Below, piece after piece: positions 54,522 to 63,344 of a DNA stretch of 64,000 bases; position 1 is the first letter of the stretch; the number at the start of each line of letters is the position of its first letter. The stretch is from the NCBI RefSeq assembly GCF_005234135.1, contig NZ_CP039964.1, positions 372,001-436,000 of the forward strand. The letters run 5' to 3'. The notes beneath the pieces were generated by a model. The model was not told where the DNA came from. It ran no database searches and worked only from the letters and a program-made list of their open reading frames with translations. Origin of the DNA: Pseudorhodobacter turbinis. Its GTDB lineage: Bacteria > Pseudomonadota > Alphaproteobacteria > Rhodobacterales > Rhodobacteraceae. The translations under genes and the position numbers were made by a program.

Positions 54522-55108
54522 TCGGCGTTGTTTTTGGTGTCGCGCGTCAACAGTTTAAGCGTCATCGCGCCGAGACCAGATTTGAGGATCCCACCAATGA
54601 CAAAGGGAACGACACCCGCCATAATTGCTTGTTCCGCACCGATCAGAACTGCAAGCCATGCGGCCCCCAGAACCAGACAGATCGCGTTACCGATCAGCAT
54701 AGCAAGAAACGAAAGCCAAACGCGCTGCCCGTTCCAGCCACGTTCCGTTAACCACCCGACAGCCATGCCCGCGACTGGGAAGGCAAAAAGATAGCCGCCG
54801 GTTGCGCCTAAGAAATGTTGTGCTCCAGCAGCGCCCCCCGCCAGAACCGGCAGTCCAAGGGCTCCCTCCATCAACCAAGCCACGATTGTGATTCCACCCA
54901 AACGCCATCCGTATAGGGCACCGACAAGCATGACCGCAAAGGTTTGCATGGTGATCGGAACTGGGATCATCGGAACTTCGATATAGGACGACAATGTGAG
55001 GAAAAGGGTGCCGAAAAAGACGGCCGCTATTTTCCACGGTAGTGTAAAGTTCTGCACATCCAATGCTCTGGGATTGTTGCAGGCGACTGCAGTTGTAGAT
55101 GAGGTCAT
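54518..55108 (-). CDS. bioY: Biotin transporter BioY
   Basis: 196 aa with six hydrophobic segments. VPMIPVPITMQTFAVMLVGA is the BioY hallmark near the first helices, and GGYLFAFPVAGMAVGWL a further one. BioY is the substrate-binding S component of an ECF-type biotin transporter and can work alone in some proteobacteria; no bioMN genes are next to it. BioR-like boxes at 55126-55176 precede it, and the GntR regulator gene is immediately upstream. Confidence 0.95.
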   Translation of the reverse strand: MTSSTTAVACNNPRALDVQNFTLPWKIAAVFFGTLFLTLSSYIEVPMIPVPITMQTFAVMLVGALYGWRLGGITIVAWLMEGALGLPVLAGGAAGAQHFLGATGGYLFAFPVAGMAVGWLTERGWNGQRVWLSFLAMLIGNAICLVLGAAWLAVLIGAEQAIMAGVVPFVIGGILKSGLGAMTLKLLTRDTKNNAE

Positions 55109-55125
55109 TTAGGCGCTTCCTACAA

Positions 55126-55176
55126 ATATCTATTAAATATAGCACGAGAATCAAAAAATACTTGAACTATAGATAG
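55126..55176 (-). promoter_or_regulatory. Two BioR-type operator sites before bioY
   Basis: CTATAGATAG (55167-55176) and ATATCTATTA (55126-55135) each match the alphaproteobacterial BioR box TTATMKATAA in 8 of 10 positions. Both lie between bioR and bioY, at -17 and -58 from the bioY ATG. Confidence 0.6.
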
Positions 55177-55196
55177 TTTGCAAGGATGTCTTGAAA

Positions 55197-55805
55197 TCAT
55201 CCACGGGAGAGGTGCCGCCTTAAGATCGTAGATGCTGTATTTCCTTCACGCCGCTCCATGGCCTGAAGGATCGCCACATGGTCTTTGTCCGAGGTGCTCT
55301 GCCACGTTTCGCGCCATCTGGCGTGAAACCTCTGTGCGGAAAGACGCTGAAGTTGCTTGATGCGCTCCAGCAAAAGAGGCCGTTCGCAGGGTTTCAGAAT
55401 TTCCAAGTGAAACTGCCGGTTGGCTTTTTCCCAAGAAATAGGGTCTTTGGCATGGTCGCAAGCAAGCCGAAAAAGCTCCATTTCCTGCAGAGCCGCTGGC
55501 GTAATCTTGGCAACCGCTTTCGTCAAAGCCAGCGGCTCCAGAGCAAGTCTCATCTCCTGAATGTCGTCTTGATCTGCGTCAGTCAAAGAAAACGCTCGGA
55601 CACCGCGCTTGGGGATAAAGGTGGCAAGTTCCATCTGAACAAGGCGCTGAAGCGCCTCGCGTGCAGGGACGTGACTGCACTTGAATCGTTCGGCGATATG
55701 ATCCTGCGCAAGTCGAGCACCCTGAGCAATGTCGCCCCTAATGATTTCTTCTGCGAGGACGTCAGCAATAGCTGCAGGTTTTATAGATAAATCAGACATA
55801 ATCAC
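55197..55805 (-). CDS. bioR: GntR/FCD-family biotin regulator, BioR-like
   Basis: 202 aa (start at 55805, or ATG 55799 for MSDLSIKP). The N-terminal GntR winged helix (HIAERFKCSHVPAREALQRL) is followed by an all-helical FCD domain with metal-site histidines (ANRQFHLEILKPC). In alphaproteobacteria BioR replaces BirA as repressor of biotin genes. Its position before bioY and the two boxes support the name, although other FCD regulators look similar. Confidence 0.75.
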   Translation of the reverse strand: MIMSDLSIKPAAIADVLAEEIIRGDIAQGARLAQDHIAERFKCSHVPAREALQRLVQMELATFIPKRGVRAFSLTDADQDDIQEMRLALEPLALTKAVAKITPAALQEMELFRLACDHAKDPISWEKANRQFHLEILKPCERPLLLERIKQLQRLSAQRFHARWRETWQSTSDKDHVAILQAMERREGNTASTILRRHLSRG

Positions 55806-55882
55806 GATCTAACCTGAACCGGCTCACTGGAACAGGCCGTTGTTTAAAAAAGGGGTGGTTCGAACACAGCGCTGACGATCAC

Positions 55883-55977
55883 CATAAATGCACGCCTTTC
55901 AAAAAGGACCGTTTTAGAACGAAATTTAGGTTTGCCTATCCGTTCCAGAAACGGTCGTTTTCAAGAGGGTGTGAATG
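55883..55977. repeat. Inverted pair of dispersed palindromic elements
   Basis: TTCCAGAAACGGTCGTTTTC (from 55943) with the downstream AGGGTGTGAATG lies on the plus strand. The reverse of 55883-55919 gives TTCTAAAACGGTCCTTTTTG followed by AAAGGCGTGCATTTATGG on the minus strand. Both resemble the element at 8067; the two copies here face apart. Confidence 0.55.
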
Positions 55978-56005
55978 TCAGTTCAAACCAGCCTATCACA
56001 AAGGG

Positions 56006-56527
56006 CTATGTTTGGCCCTCAAATGCTAGGGCATTGGATTTTAGATCGTCCGGCGTAAACCTGAATATTGTCATCTCGTCCACACTATAAGCCCCAAGTT
56101 TTTTGTAGAACTGAATGGTGGGTATATTCCAATCCAGCACTCCCCATTCCAACATCTGACAGTTTCGTTGCAACGCTAGCGAACAAAGATACCCCATAAT
56201 GATCTTTCCAAAACCCTGATGGCGAACCTGAGAATCGACAAGGAACCCATCAATGTAGAGGCCTGAGCGCCCGGTAAATGCTGATGACTTTTGGCAAAAA
56301 TAGGCAAAGCCTACGATTTCTTCTTTGTAATATCCAAATAATGCCTCGCCCAAATTTTCATCCAGTAGCCGTTTGATCTGGGGCTCTGTTGCGGTGATCT
56401 TGTCCGCCATCTTTTGATAGGTTCCAAGTTTTTTCATATATTTAACAACAAGCTCCGCGTCATTCGGGGAAGCATGTCGGAGTATAAAGTCAGGATTGGA
56501 TGTCTTGATTTTTTGCATGGTGGTCAT
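56006..56527 (-). CDS. GNAT-family N-acetyltransferase
   Basis: 173 aa (ATG 56527, or 56518 with better spacing to AGGAA). GNAT motifs are IDGFLVDSQVRHQGFGKIIM and WGVLDWNIPTIQFYKKLGA. The substrate is unknown. Composition is AT-rich compared with neighbours, and repeats flank it, so it may be acquired. It could modify a small amine or antibiotic, but no residue tells which. Confidence 0.88.
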   Translation of the reverse strand: MTTMQKIKTSNPDFILRHASPNDAELVVKYMKKLGTYQKMADKITATEPQIKRLLDENLGEALFGYYKEEIVGFAYFCQKSSAFTGRSGLYIDGFLVDSQVRHQGFGKIIMGYLCSLALQRNCQMLEWGVLDWNIPTIQFYKKLGAYSVDEMTIFRFTPDDLKSNALAFEGQT

Positions 56528-56830
56528 TTCCTATACATGCGCTTCTAACGCTAGGTGTTCTACTTAGCCCGATAAGTCAGCCCATGTTTGTTTTGGCCGC
56601 ACGATAAACTTGAAAATAGTTTCGTAAACGCTCCTTTTTGGTGATTTCGCTTCTTAGCTCGTTTCCCGCCACCACAAACCCCGTTCAAAACCGATGCGCT
56701 TTTTGAAGGTTTATGAACGGCTATCGTCGGCACTAACTTCGGCGGGGCGGGGCAGCCCACCGTCTACCGCGATCGCGGTTTGTGCTGACGTCGCGCGGAG
56801 CTATTGTCAAATCTGGTGTCCACGGATTTT
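56528..56830. other. Intergenic region with degenerate palindromes
   Basis: No gene is supported. TTCAAAA...TTTTTGAA near 56682-56710 and AAACGCTCCTTTTTGG near 56625 resemble the dispersed repeat core. The frame of 66 codons on the minus strand is a shadow of these repeats. Confidence 0.4.
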
Positions 56831-57317
56831 TCATGCGGCGGCCTGATCCTGGTTTGATGGCTTGATGCCGTTTACGAAATCGACGCCTTGTATGACGTCG
56901 GCGAGATAGGCAAAGCCGCGCAGCTTGCGCCAGCTTTTCTCGGCGCTTTGACCGAGCTTGAACATCATATGCAACATGCCGTCTCTGCTGAGGCAGCCCT
57001 TGGCACGTTTTGTTCGGTGCCGGATTGTGGCGAAGGCGCTTTCGATCGGGTTCGATGTGCGGATGCTCTGCCAATGTTGGGCGGGGAAGTCATAAAAAGC
57101 CAACAGCTCGTCACGATCCCGCATCAGGCATTCGGTGGCCTTTGGGTATTTTGCGTCGAAAGTTTCAATGAATAAATCGAATGATGCATGCGCATCCTCA
57201 CGGGTTTCCGCCTGCCAAATGTCATGTAGCATCTTTCGGGCCTTGGGCTGGGTCCGCTTGGGCAGGTAGTTCAGCACATTGGCGGACTTGTGAACCCAGC
57301 AGCGTTGCTGACGGGTG
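56831..57317 (-). pseudogene. IS256-family transposase fragment 2 (C-terminal part)
   Basis: About 160 codons from TRQQRCWVHKSANVLNYLPK to the natural stop, including TSNPIESAFATIRHRTKRAK with the last catalytic Glu. The N-terminal half is missing, with the break right after ACGGGTG, the same base as in fragment 1 at 33640. Not functional. Confidence 0.9.
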
Positions 57318-57386
57318 CATGGGTGTGGGATTGGTAGGGTTGGCGCCAACAGCGTCATCATCAAACGACATGTCCATGCTACGGCC

Positions 57387-57530
57387 AAGCCCGGCACTTG
57401 GCTGGGCGGGATGCTGACGCGCAAGCCACCGATGCTGGTGCGGGTGGCGCTCGCAAACAAAATGGCGCGGATCGTCTGGGCCCTAATGGCCCGAGGTGGC
57501 GTCTACAAGGCTCCGGCCACGGCGGCGTAA
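57387..57530 (+). pseudogene. IS110-family transposase C-terminal fragment
   Basis: The frame KPGTWLGGMLTRKPPMLVRV, then ALANKMARIVWALMARGGVY, ends in ATAA-stop as in IS110-group transposases of a third type, different from both complete copies. It starts abruptly next to the IS256 fragment. Confidence 0.75.
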
Positions 57531-58091
57531 GCCCGCTGTAGGTCGCGAGGACGTCGGAGCGAAAGAGGGCAAGGAGCAGTTTGGCGCAATCGTCGTGAGA
57601 CGGGATCGGGAGAACCAGTGTGCAACAGAGTGCCTTCGAGCACGCGGCTTTGATCTGGACCCGACCCTCGAACACCATACGGGCCCGCGGCATGTGTGAC
57701 GCCGCATCGTGAGGCCGGATACATGTCAGCACCCGATGACGCGCCAAAATCAGCTCTGAAAATATCTCTTGCGCAAGGGGCGGTTATACATGTTGCATTA
57801 TCATTAAGCCGTCTGGCGCTAGGGCAATTTATCAAGGGTCACCTCGATTAGACGCTCTCGCCCTTTAAGGGTGAAGCTTGTGTTTGCACCCGCAGCGAAC
57901 GGCAGGTGTCTGCGCACAGCCGACCTTGGCGCGCGGCGCAGCTTGTGGGTTTCGGTAGCTAGGACTTGAATAGCCGCTTCTGCCCGTCTGGCAACTAGCC
58001 TGCGCGGCTGCAGCGAAGGTCCGCAATCCGCCCTTTATGAAGGACGGGAAGCTGTTGAGCGATTTCCTCAACCGCAAGGAAATGTCTCTTT
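57531..58091. other. IS110 end and intergenic DNA
   Basis: No gene is recognised. The first ~180 bases look like the non-coding end of the IS110 fragment; the rest leads to the cytochrome gene promoter. Confidence 0.4.
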
Positions 58092-58105
58092 TTGATCTCT
58101 ATCAT
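58092..58105 (+). promoter_or_regulatory. Candidate FNR/FnrL box upstream of cytochrome c
   Basis: TTGAT-CTCT-ATCAT matches the FNR consensus TTGAT-N4-ATCAA at 9 of 10 positions. It is 59 bases before the start codon at 58164, a plausible activator position for oxygen-limited growth. Confidence 0.45.
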
Positions 58106-58163
58106 ATCGCCTGAGCGCCGGATGCTTAAGATGATCTCATCTTGAGCAACTTTGGGGCCATAC

Positions 58164-58577
58164 ATGCGCATCAACGTCGGTTTTGTTACAGCGATAGGCT
58201 TGGCTTTGATAGGTGTGGTCGCGTGTGTCGGACCCTCAATGCCAAACAGGTCCGACGGCAGGGCGTTTTTTGCTGAGAGCTGCACCTCGTGTCATGGACC
58301 GAGTGGGCGTGGCGATGGTATAATATCCAAAGACTTGCCTGTTGCGCCAACCGACTTGACCACGCTCAGCCGTACCAATGGTGGTACGTTTCCTGCCACG
58401 CGTGCTCTTGCCTACATCTGGGGTGATCCAACGCAGAGTCACCTCGCACGCGTGATGCCGCAGTTCGGCGGCGCGATGGCTGATGATTTAGTACCGGTTA
58501 AGCTCGATGGCGTTTACACGCCGACGCCAAGAGCGCTTGCGGGTCTGCTCGCCTATCTTGAGAGCATCCAGGGCTGA
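58164..58577 (+). CDS. Lipoprotein c-type cytochrome
   Basis: 137 aa from ATG 58164. A short signal peptide ends in the lipobox GVVAC. The haem motif is CTSCH in AFFAESCTSCHGPSGRGDG, and the distal Met is probably in ARVMPQFGG. The class I cytochrome c is anchored to a membrane facing the periplasm and carries electrons. Its partner is unknown. A candidate FNR box lies upstream. Confidence 0.88.
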   Translation: MRINVGFVTAIGLALIGVVACVGPSMPNRSDGRAFFAESCTSCHGPSGRGDGIISKDLPVAPTDLTTLSRTNGGTFPATRALAYIWGDPTQSHLARVMPQFGGAMADDLVPVKLDGVYTPTPRALAGLLAYLESIQG

Positions 58578-58664
58578 GCCGGACGCTTCGACAGTCAGCT
58601 GCTTACGCCTCACGAACGTTTCAAACCCGATGTTAAGATCCACCAGTGACGAAAGGAAAACGCT

Positions 58665-58930
58665 ATGACTAAGAAAGCAACCGATAAGTCGGCTACCGAC
58701 TTCGCCGGCATGCTCGGCAACATGCCGTTCAATCCGATGAGCGACCCGCAGTTGAAAGCATGGTCCGATCTGGGTGACGAAATGATGAAGTTCGCGACGT
58801 CCCGGATTCAGCGGGATGTTGAAGCGCAAAAGTCCAAGCTGAATTCTACACCGAGGCGGTCAAGGACTATAATGCGCAAATTCAGCGCGCTATGGAGGTT
58901 ATGTCGGGTGTTACGAAGACGCAGGTGGAT
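58665..58930 (+). pseudogene. Phasin-like protein, frameshifted and cut by IS copy 3
   Basis: ATG 58665 follows AAAGGAAAA and begins MTKKATDKSATDFAGMLGNM, then PQLKAWSDLGDEMMKFAT. After about residue 58 the frame shifts: the plausible continuation EFYTEAVKDYNAQIQRAMEV lies in the +2 frame from 58838 and ends at the IS. Phasins coat polyhydroxyalkanoate granules. A small internal deletion came in addition to the loss of the 3' end. Confidence 0.65.
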
Positions 58931-60128
58931 GGTAATCGCCCCCTTTTTAACGGGGTGCATCTGTAGAACTTACGCGGCCATTTTCAGTTTCATAGCGGGT
59001 GTGATGCCGCCGATGCCCATGTTCGGGCGGTCGTTGTTATATGTCCAGAGCCATTGTGTGGCCTGATCCTGAGCCTCCTCGATGCTTTCGATGATGTATT
59101 GATCCAGCCATTCATGCCGAACCGTCCGGTTGTAGCGCTCGACATAGGCGTTCTGCTGGGGCTGTCCGGGTTGGATGTGCTGGATCGTAACACTATGTTT
59201 CTCAGCCCATTTTCTCAGTGTTTCGCTGATATATTCCGGCCCATTGTCGACCCTGATCGTGCCCGGTTTTCCGCGCCATTCGATAATGCGATCAAGGCTG
59301 CGGATGACCCGTTCGGCAGGGAGCGAGAAATCAACCTCGATCCCCAGCCCTTCGCGGTTGAAGTCGTCCAACACATTCAAAAGCCGAAAAGCCCTGCCGT
59401 CGCCGAGGCGATCCGCCATGAAGTCCATGGACCAGGTCACATTCGGTCTGTTCGGGACCGCCAGAACGTCAGGCTTCTCCCGTTTCAGCCGCTTGCGCGG
59501 CTTGATGCGCAGGTTCAGTTCCAGCTCACAGTAGATCCGGTAGACCCGCTTGTGGTTCCACGGATGCCCCTTCACGTTGCGCAAATGCAGGAAACACAGG
59601 CCAAATCCCCAAGTCTTGCGCGCATCCGTCAGCCCTGTCAGCAGATCGGCGATCACCTCGTTCTCGTCTTTCAGCTTCGGGCTGTAACGATAGCAGGTCT
59701 CGCTGACCTCGAAGGCCCGGCACGCCAGCGCGATGCTGACGCCCCGTCGCTCTACCGCCGTTTCGGCCATCTCGCGGCGCTGAGATGGCCCCGTTACTTT
59801 TTTCCGAGGGCTTCCTTCAATAAGTCCGCCTGCATGCTCAGATCTGCATACATCCGCTTCAGCCTGCGGTTCTCTTCCTCCATGGCTTTCATCTGGCTGA
59901 CCATGGATGCATCCATGCCACCATACTTCGCACGCCATTTGTAAAACGACGCATTGCTCATGCCATGTTCACGGCAAAGCTCGGCCACCGGCACACCACC
60001 TTCGGCTTGGCGCAGGATCGCAAGGATCTGGGGTTCGCTATATCTGGTCATTTTCATTCAAAATCTCCTCGTTCATCTTGCCGAGAAAATTCTACTTCCG
60101 CAGCCCCTTACTTTCGGGGGGGATTACC
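58931..60128 (-). mobile_element. IS3-family (IS407-like) element, copy 3
   Basis: 1198 bp, at offset 49519 from copy 1. The flanks are GGAT and CCAA, so there is no target duplication. The left side cuts a phasin-like gene and the right side a different, minus-strand gene. Confidence 0.9.
58970..60057 (-). CDS. IS3-family transposase OrfAB (-1 frameshift), copy 3
   Basis: OrfA 59794-60057 and OrfB in the -1 frame, the same as copies 1, 2 and 4; catalytic residues and slippery site are intact. Confidence 0.93.
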
Positions 60129-60381
60129 CCAAGATTTCCGTAGGAAAATACCAGCGGCCAGAATTGCGCCCAGGCCCAGACAAGATTTTCTCGCCGTGCC
60201 CTTCCTTTCGCATTGCGTCGACCACGCGCGGCGACAGGCCGCATTCATACGCGTAGAAGCGGTTTTTCGTGTTACCCTTGACCTCCCGGGAAGCCGTGTC
60301 TCGAGCGGCAATCCGCAACAAGTTCACTTGTTCCACCACCGGCAAGTTTGCGATGTTCTTTGCTCTGTCTCCATTTGTCAT
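60129..60381 (-). pseudogene. Hypothetical protein, 3' end cut by IS copy 3
   Basis: ATG 60381 follows GGAGAGACGAAA and reads MTNGDRAKNIANLPVVEQVN, a charged, mostly helical protein with one GRWYFPTEIL segment at the break. 84 codons remain. I do not recognise it; the small basic character would allow nucleic-acid binding. Confidence 0.5.
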
Positions 60382-60617
60382 TTTCGTCTCTCCAATTCTT
60401 CGGGCCGAGCTAATTGGCCCTGCCTCCAACATTAAAGAGTAGATAAGTTCGGAATCTTGAAGCCCAAAATGCCTGAGCTAAAATATGGCTTGTTAATCAA
60501 GCACAGGTGTTAAAACCTCTGCCTCATCGCTGTTCAACGCCCGTTGCAAAGAACGCATAGCCGCGAAGCTACGCTGCTTGGGTGGCTAAAGCCATCCGTC
60601 GCACTTTTACCGGTTGG

Positions 60618-60704
60618 CGTTTGGCCACCATCGGCAATCGCGACCGCAAGCTTGTCCTTCGATACATCAATACCAACATAAATCGTCGTTTGTCCGTTTG
60701 TCAT
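60618..60704 (-). pseudogene. IS110-family transposase N-terminal stub
   Basis: ATG 60704 reads TNGQTTIYVGIDVSKDKLAV, the DEDD start of an IS110 transposase of the same general type as the C-terminal fragment at 57387. Similarity ends after about 28 codons. It is in the opposite orientation to that fragment. Confidence 0.75.
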
Positions 60705-60734
60705 GCCTCTCTCCATCGCAAAAGGGCGGCACAT

Positions 60735-61435
60735 GCCACCATGCGATCAGTGTAAGGCTGATCCGTCATCGACCCTTGCTGCGCAATTGTTGATGAACCT
60801 GATTGGACGTATTTTGCACGAACGGAAGTAGATGCTGTTGGAAACCGAAGAAAGTGTCGCACTACTTTTCACTGGGGAGGCTGACTCAAAGGCGACCCGG
60901 CCGTAATGTACGCGCCAGGTGTTCTCTGTTCGCGGAAAACACCTCTTCTAAAGTGTGAACCGGTTCTATTGCTTGATCGTGATGGCCTAGGGCAACAGAA
61001 GAAAGGTCGCGAATAGCCGGAAGCGGTCACTGACATCGCGCTGACTAATGCCCTGTTAGTCCTGAGGCAGTATGGGTTCTTAGCTCCACTGCCTAAATGA
61101 CAGCTTCCTCCTTTGCGAGACGACCGCGGGGGGAGCGGCGGCACCGTTGGTTTTCGTGCTGCGAGCGCACGCAGCACGAAATTTGAATTTACAGTGTGGG
61201 CTCTGAACTGCCATTCGCGGCATCCGCATCCAGATCGGCACATAAAAAAACACTGCCTATGACCGTTAAGCGGACAAACTGAGCTTTCGCTGCGGCTGCG
61301 CCAACGTCGGCTTTTGGAGACACCTTCCAACAGAAGGTGCCGGCTGTGTGGTTTTAGGTGCGCAGTGCGGACGCAGTTATGGTCCGCTATAGGCCCACCA
61401 TCCACGTGGCATCTGTTTAAGGTTGAAGCACAGCC
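60735..61435. other. 700-base stretch without a gene, with a perfect 12-bp hairpin
   Basis: A 178-codon minus-strand frame (60869-61405) has no motif, a poor start and biased Arg/Ser/Pro composition, so I reject it. TTTCGTGCTGCG (61152-61163) and its exact inverse (61170-61181) form a strong hairpin with a 6-base loop. Confidence 0.45.
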
Positions 61436-62017
61436 TCAAACGCTCCAGTCATGGACGTGAACGTCCTTTCCCGAATGTCCCGTAAGAATATCAACAGCCA
61501 GCTTTTCCTTGTCTTTGTCCGCAACACGCACCCATAACAGGATACCGCCTCGTTCAATTTGTTCGGCGTAATAGTCTTTGTGGTGCTGTTGAATTCTGCG
61601 GGCAAAGAGCAAACCGATGGCAGTGGCTGGCAGCCCTACAACTGCAACGACCGCAGCAGTTGCCGCCGCCGCTGCCCCTGCTGCGGCCATTGCCGCCATT
61701 GCTATGTAGGATGGAATAAAAAATGCCCCACCAATGATCATACCGTCCATCTCGCCAATTGCTTCTTCCGAAACAAACGCTGCACGGGGCACGCGCGCAT
61801 CGTCTTCCATATCTTTGCCGGACAAGTAAGCGTCGCCAAATTTTTCTTCCAAGGCTTTGTCACTGCCCAAAATGCTCAGGTCATAGCGACTGAAGCCCAC
61901 CATTCGAAGGTCATAAAATGCCTTTTGAAAGCTTTCAAAAGTCTCAAACACACCTACGGCCTCTGGCACCTTGATGACCGTTACGCCTTGGCCGTGTTCA
62001 ACAGTTTCGTTTGCCAT
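61436..62017 (-). CDS. Membrane-associated stress-type protein with Ala-rich helices
   Basis: 193 aa from ATG 62017 with AGGAAA upstream. An N-terminal soluble domain (GVFETFESFQKAFYDLRMVG) resembles the 'general stress protein 17M' ferredoxin-like domain. Two Gly/Ala-rich hydrophobic segments follow (about residues 90-130), and a charged C-terminal part ends HVHDWSV. Such DUF1269/GlsB-like proteins are often stress-induced. No exact EcfG promoter is seen upstream. The function is unknown. Confidence 0.75.
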   Translation of the reverse strand: MANETVEHGQGVTVIKVPEAVGVFETFESFQKAFYDLRMVGFSRYDLSILGSDKALEEKFGDAYLSGKDMEDDARVPRAAFVSEEAIGEMDGMIIGGAFFIPSYIAMAAMAAAGAAAAATAAVVAVVGLPATAIGLLFARRIQQHHKDYYAEQIERGGILLWVRVADKDKEKLAVDILTGHSGKDVHVHDWSV

Positions 62018-62127
62018 AGTATTTCCTATTCACAGCTGTGTTCCTAATGCCATAACTATCCGCGCGTCTCGATCAGCACACATTGATCTTCGTCAATTAG
62101 AGGGTGCAGCTATGAAATAGCTGCGGG

Positions 62128-63325
62128 GGTAATCCCCCCCGAAAGTAAGGGGCTGCGGAAGTAGAATTTTCTCGGCAAGATGAACGAGGAGATTTTGAAT
62201 GAAAATGACCAGATATAGCGAACCCCAGATCCTTGCGATCCTGCGCCAAGCCGAAGGTGGTGTGCCGGTGGCCGAGCTTTGCCGTGAACATGGCATGAGC
62301 AATGCGTCGTTTTACAAATGGCGTGCGAAGTATGGTGGCATGGATGCATCCATGGTCAGCCAGATGAAAGCCATGGAGGAAGAGAACCGCAGGCTGAAGC
62401 GGATGTATGCAGATCTGAGCATGCAGGCGGACTTATTGAAGGAAGCCCTCGGAAAAAAGTAACGGGGCCATCTCAGCGCCGCGAGATGGCCGAAACGGCG
62501 GTAGAGCGACGGGGCGTCAGCATCGCGCTGGCGTGCCGGGCCTTCGAGGTCAGCGAGACCTGCTATCGTTACAGCCCGAAGCTGAAAGACGAGAACGAGG
62601 TGATCGCCGATCTGCTGACAGGGCTGACGGATGCGCGCAAGACTTGGGGATTTGGCCTGTGTTTCCTGCATTTGCGCAACGTGAAGGGGCATCCGTGGAA
62701 CCACAAGCGGGTCTACCGGATCTACTGTGAGCTGGAACTGAACCTGCGCATCAAGCCGCGCAAGCGGCTGAAACGGGAGAAGCCTGACGTTCTGGCGGTC
62801 CCGAACAGACCGAATGTGACCTGGTCCATGGACTTCATGGCGGATCGCCTCGGCGACGGCAGGGCTTTTCGGCTTTTGAATGTGTTGGACGACTTCAACC
62901 GCGAAGGGCTGGGGATCGAGGTTGATTTCTCGCTCCCTGCCGAACGGGTCATCCGCAGCCTTGATCGCATTATCGAATGGCGCGGAAAACCGGGCACGAT
63001 CAGGGTCGACAATGGGCCGGAATATATCAGCGAAACACTGAGAAAATGGGCTGAGAAACATAGTGTTACGATCCAGCACATCCAACCCGGACAGCCCCAG
63101 CAGAACGCCTATGTCGAGCGCTACAACCGGACGGTTCGGCATGAATGGCTGGATCAATACATCATCGAAAGCATCGAGGAGGCTCAGGATCAGGCCACAC
63201 AATGGCTCTGGACATATAACAACGACCGCCCGAACATGGGCATCGGCGGCATCACACCCGCTATGAAACTGAAAATGGCCGCGTAAGTTCTACAGATGCA
63301 CCCCGTTAAAAAGGGGGCGATTACC
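62128..63325 (+). mobile_element. IS3-family (IS407-like) element, copy 4, with target duplication
   Basis: 1198 bp in inverted orientation to the other three. CGGG stands on both sides (62124-62127 and 63326-63329), a 4-bp target duplication as expected for IS407-group elements. This defines the ends of the whole family in this window. Confidence 0.93.
62199..63286 (+). CDS. IS3-family transposase OrfAB (-1 frameshift), copy 4
   Basis: OrfA 62199-62462, slippery AAAAAAG at 62453-62459, OrfB to 63286. Residues and length equal the other copies. It is the clearest candidate for an active, recently moved copy. Confidence 0.94.
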
Positions 63326-63344
63326 CGGGGACGTTACCTAGAGC

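Noticed and set aside
60869..61405. 178-codon minus-strand frame
   Set aside because: Composition is Arg/Ser/Pro-rich, with no motif, no ribosome site and a hairpin inside the frame.
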